Positions 32,995-34,665 of a stretch of 34,665 nucleotides of DNA are shown piece after piece (within the stretch, counting starts at the first letter, position 1; each line of letters opens with the position of its first letter). The translations under genes and the position numbers were made by a program. The stretch covers positions 1-34,665 of the forward strand of contig JBMHBY010000002.1 of the NCBI GenBank assembly GCA_049890195.1. The letters run 5' to 3'. The notes beneath the pieces were generated by a model. The model was not told the origin of the DNA and searched no databases. It worked only from the letters and a program-made list of their open reading frames with translations. Origin of the DNA: JAYQKL01 sp049890195 (GTDB lineage: Bacteria; Pseudomonadota; Alphaproteobacteria; RS24).

Positions 32995-34539
32995 ATGGAT
33001 AAGGTTCTTATTGTTGATTTCGGCAGCCAGGTCACCCAGCTGATTGCCCGCCGCGTCAGGGAAAGCGGGGTCTATTGCGAAATCATCCCTTTCGGCAAAG
33101 CCGGTGAAGCCTTTGAAACGTTCAACCCGAAAGCCGTGATTTTGTCCGGCGGCCCCAACAGTGTGGCGGATATGGATACACCGCGGGCGCCGCAGAACAT
33201 CCTCGACAGCGGGCTGCCGATACTTGGCATTTGTTACGGTCAGCAAACCATGTGCGCCCAGCTCGGCGGTGCGGTTGAAACCTCCGATGAACGCGAGTTT
33301 GGGCGGGCCATGTTGAAACTTGAGGCCGACTGTCCGCTGTTTGACGGCATTGCCGCGCCGGGCGAAGAAATCCAGGTCTGGATGAGTCATGGTGACCGCG
33401 TCAGCCGGATCCCGGACGGGTTTGAGATTGTCGCCACCAGTGAAAACGCCCCATGCGCCGCCATTGCAGACGCAGAGCGTAAATTTTACGCCGTACAGTT
33501 CCACCCTGAGGTTGTCCACACGCCTGACGGCGCCAAAATGCTGCAGAACTTCACCCACGCCATCGCCGGCTGTTCGGGTGACTGGACCATGGCGGCCTTC
33601 AAGGACAATGCCATTGCCCGTGTGCGGGAGCAGGTTGGGACAGGTCGGGTGATTTGCGGTTTGTCCGGCGGGGTGGACAGCTCGGTTGTCGCCGTGCTGT
33701 TGCATGAAGCCATCGGCGCGCAGCTGACCTGCGTTTACGTTGATACCGGCATGATGCGGGCCGGGGAAAGCGAAGAGGTTGTCTCGCTGTTCCGTGACCA
33801 TTACAACATCAAACTGGTCCACAAAGACGCCGCCGGGCTGTTTTTGGGCAAGCTGGACGGTGTGACCGACCCTGAGCGCAAGCGCAAAATCATCGGCGCC
33901 ACCTTCATTGACGTGTTTGAGGAGGAGGCCAAGGCCGTCGGCGGGGCTGACTTTCTGGCCCAGGGGACGCTCTATCCGGATGTGATTGAAAGTGTGTCCT
34001 TCACCGGCGGGCCAAGTGTGACAATCAAGAGCCACCACAATGTCGGCGGTCTGCCCGAACGCATGAACATGGATTTGGTGGAACCTTTGCGTGAACTGTT
34101 CAAGGATGAGGTGCGGGCATTGGGGCGCGAGCTTGGTCTGCCGGAGGCCTTTGTCGGGCGCCATCCGTTCCCCGGGCCGGGGCTGGCCATTCGCATCCCC
34201 GGTGAGATCACCTCAGACAAGCTCGACATTCTGCGCAAGGCCGACAAGATTTATCTGGAGGAAATCCGCAATGCCGGCCTGTATGATGACATCTGGCAGG
34301 CATTTGCTGTGCTGCTGCCGGTGCGCACGGTCGGCGTGATGGGCGACAGCCGGACGTATGATTATGTCTGCGCATTGCGGGCTGTGACCTCAACCGACGG
34401 CATGACAGCGGATTATTACCCTTACAGCCATGAGTTTTTGGGCCGGGTTTCGACCCGCATCATCAACGAGGTGCGCGGCATCAACCGCGTCGTCTATGAC
34501 GTCACATCCAAACCGCCCGGAACCATTGAGTGGGAATAG
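32995..34539 (+). CDS. guaA: GMP synthase (glutamine-hydrolysing)
   Basis: GuaA aminates XMP to GMP using glutamine and ATP. The 514-residue protein contains a class I amidotransferase domain with nucleophile Cys80 (LGICYGQQ) and FHPEVVHT holding the catalytic His and Glu. The ATP-pyrophosphatase domain has the P-loop LSGGVDSSV and RHPFPGPGLAIR, and the C-terminal dimerisation domain ends in KPPGTIEWE. The N-terminus (MDKVLIVDFGSQVTQLIARRVRE) and the C-terminus are canonical, so the gene is complete. It begins 3 nt after the TPR gene stop, with the Shine-Dalgarno (AGAGGG) inside that gene. Confidence 0.97.
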   Translation: MDKVLIVDFGSQVTQLIARRVRESGVYCEIIPFGKAGEAFETFNPKAVILSGGPNSVADMDTPRAPQNILDSGLPILGICYGQQTMCAQLGGAVETSDEREFGRAMLKLEADCPLFDGIAAPGEEIQVWMSHGDRVSRIPDGFEIVATSENAPCAAIADAERKFYAVQFHPEVVHTPDGAKMLQNFTHAIAGCSGDWTMAAFKDNAIARVREQVGTGRVICGLSGGVDSSVVAVLLHEAIGAQLTCVYVDTGMMRAGESEEVVSLFRDHYNIKLVHKDAAGLFLGKLDGVTDPERKRKIIGATFIDVFEEEAKAVGGADFLAQGTLYPDVIESVSFTGGPSVTIKSHHNVGGLPERMNMDLVEPLRELFKDEVRALGRELGLPEAFVGRHPFPGPGLAIRIPGEITSDKLDILRKADKIYLEEIRNAGLYDDIWQAFAVLLPVRTVGVMGDSRTYDYVCALRAVTSTDGMTADYYPYSHEFLGRVSTRIINEVRGINRVVYDVTSKPPGTIEWE

Positions 34540-34620
34540 AGACGTTTATCATGTCGTTCCCGCCCTTGACCGCCCCCCATGGGTCGCTACATTGCAACGC
34601 ATCAGAATTGAAAAATAAGT

Positions 34621-34625
34621 GGAGG
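34621..34625 (+). promoter_or_regulatory. Shine-Dalgarno of the last, truncated gene
   Basis: GGAGG stands 5 nt before the ATG at 34631, a near-ideal arrangement that supports a genuine gene start at the window edge. Confidence 0.65.
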
Positions 34626-34630
34626 CCATC

Positions 34631-34665
34631 ATGACAACAGCATTGACCGTTTACCTGTCGGGGGA
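34631..34665 (+). CDS. Start of a gene cut by the window end; probably YtoQ family
   Basis: Only 11 complete codons are present (MTTALTVYLSG, then E or D). The pattern TVYLSGE near the N-terminus is typical of YtoQ-family proteins, which are small and of unknown function. With so few residues this is a suggestion, while the perfect GGAGG site upstream makes the gene start itself fairly secure. It lies 91 nt after guaA. Confidence 0.5.
   Translation, partial: MTTALTVYLSG

Noticed and set aside
1..34665. CRISPR arrays, insertion sequences, prophage or integration sites
   Set aside because: I saw no spaced direct repeats, transposase or integrase genes, terminal inverted repeats or shifts in composition anywhere in the window.

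Overview
The window is 34.7 kb of chromosomal housekeeping DNA from an alphaproteobacterium, probably a compact, mid-GC, free-living one. I infer this from the protein types: an RpoD ending RSFLDN, a glutathione reductase with the CVIRGC active site, the two-paralogue type of GluRS, class II DAHP synthase, the short self-cleaving phosphatidylserine decarboxylase, and the ppx/gppA-rlmE-guaB gene order. I see no phage, insertion sequence, CRISPR array, plasmid gene or anomalous-composition island. The genus cannot be fixed from the sequence alone.

Layout. (1) 1-3602, all +: the 3' end of rpoD, panD, a CAU tRNA that reads as tRNA-Ile2, a hotdog thioesterase, a dienelactone hydrolase, a PlsC-like acyltransferase and a MAPEG protein, closed by the only convincing intrinsic terminator I found. 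(2) 3721-6799: ettA (+) converges on an mlaA-mlaC pair (-) for outer-membrane lipid asymmetry. (3) 6906-16072, all +: a SahR-like ArsR/methyltransferase regulator with a palindromic operator candidate, then metF, metH, a TerB/J-domain protein, rpiA, gor and a DUF374 acyltransferase, tightly packed. (4) 16069-17436 (-): class II DAHP synthase, divergent from nadE, gltX and cimA (+). (5) 22296-24470: a LOG-family gene (-), divergent from psd-pssA (+), the phosphatidylethanolamine pathway. (6) 24472-28830 (-): RND permease and its membrane-fusion adaptor. (7) 29042 to the end, all +: ppx/gppA, rlmE, guaB, a secreted TPR protein, guaA and the first codons of a probable YtoQ-family gene.

Functional threads. 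The regulator-metF-metH block is a methyl-cycle operon: MetF makes 5-methyl-THF, MetH transfers the methyl to homocysteine, and the regulator probably senses S-adenosylhomocysteine. Guanine nucleotide synthesis (guaB, guaA) sits beside a (p)ppGpp/polyphosphate phosphatase gene. Phospholipid supply and placement recur: two acyltransferases, Psd, PssA, MlaA and MlaC. Genes are packed so tightly that three of four convergent pairs overlap at their 3' ends.

No obviously new system is present. The items most worth a second look are the SahR-like operator, the TPR protein inside the gua operon, the RND pump lacking two canonical proton-relay residues, the basic tails on the Ppx/GppA protein and the inverted-polarity hairpin in the guaB leader.
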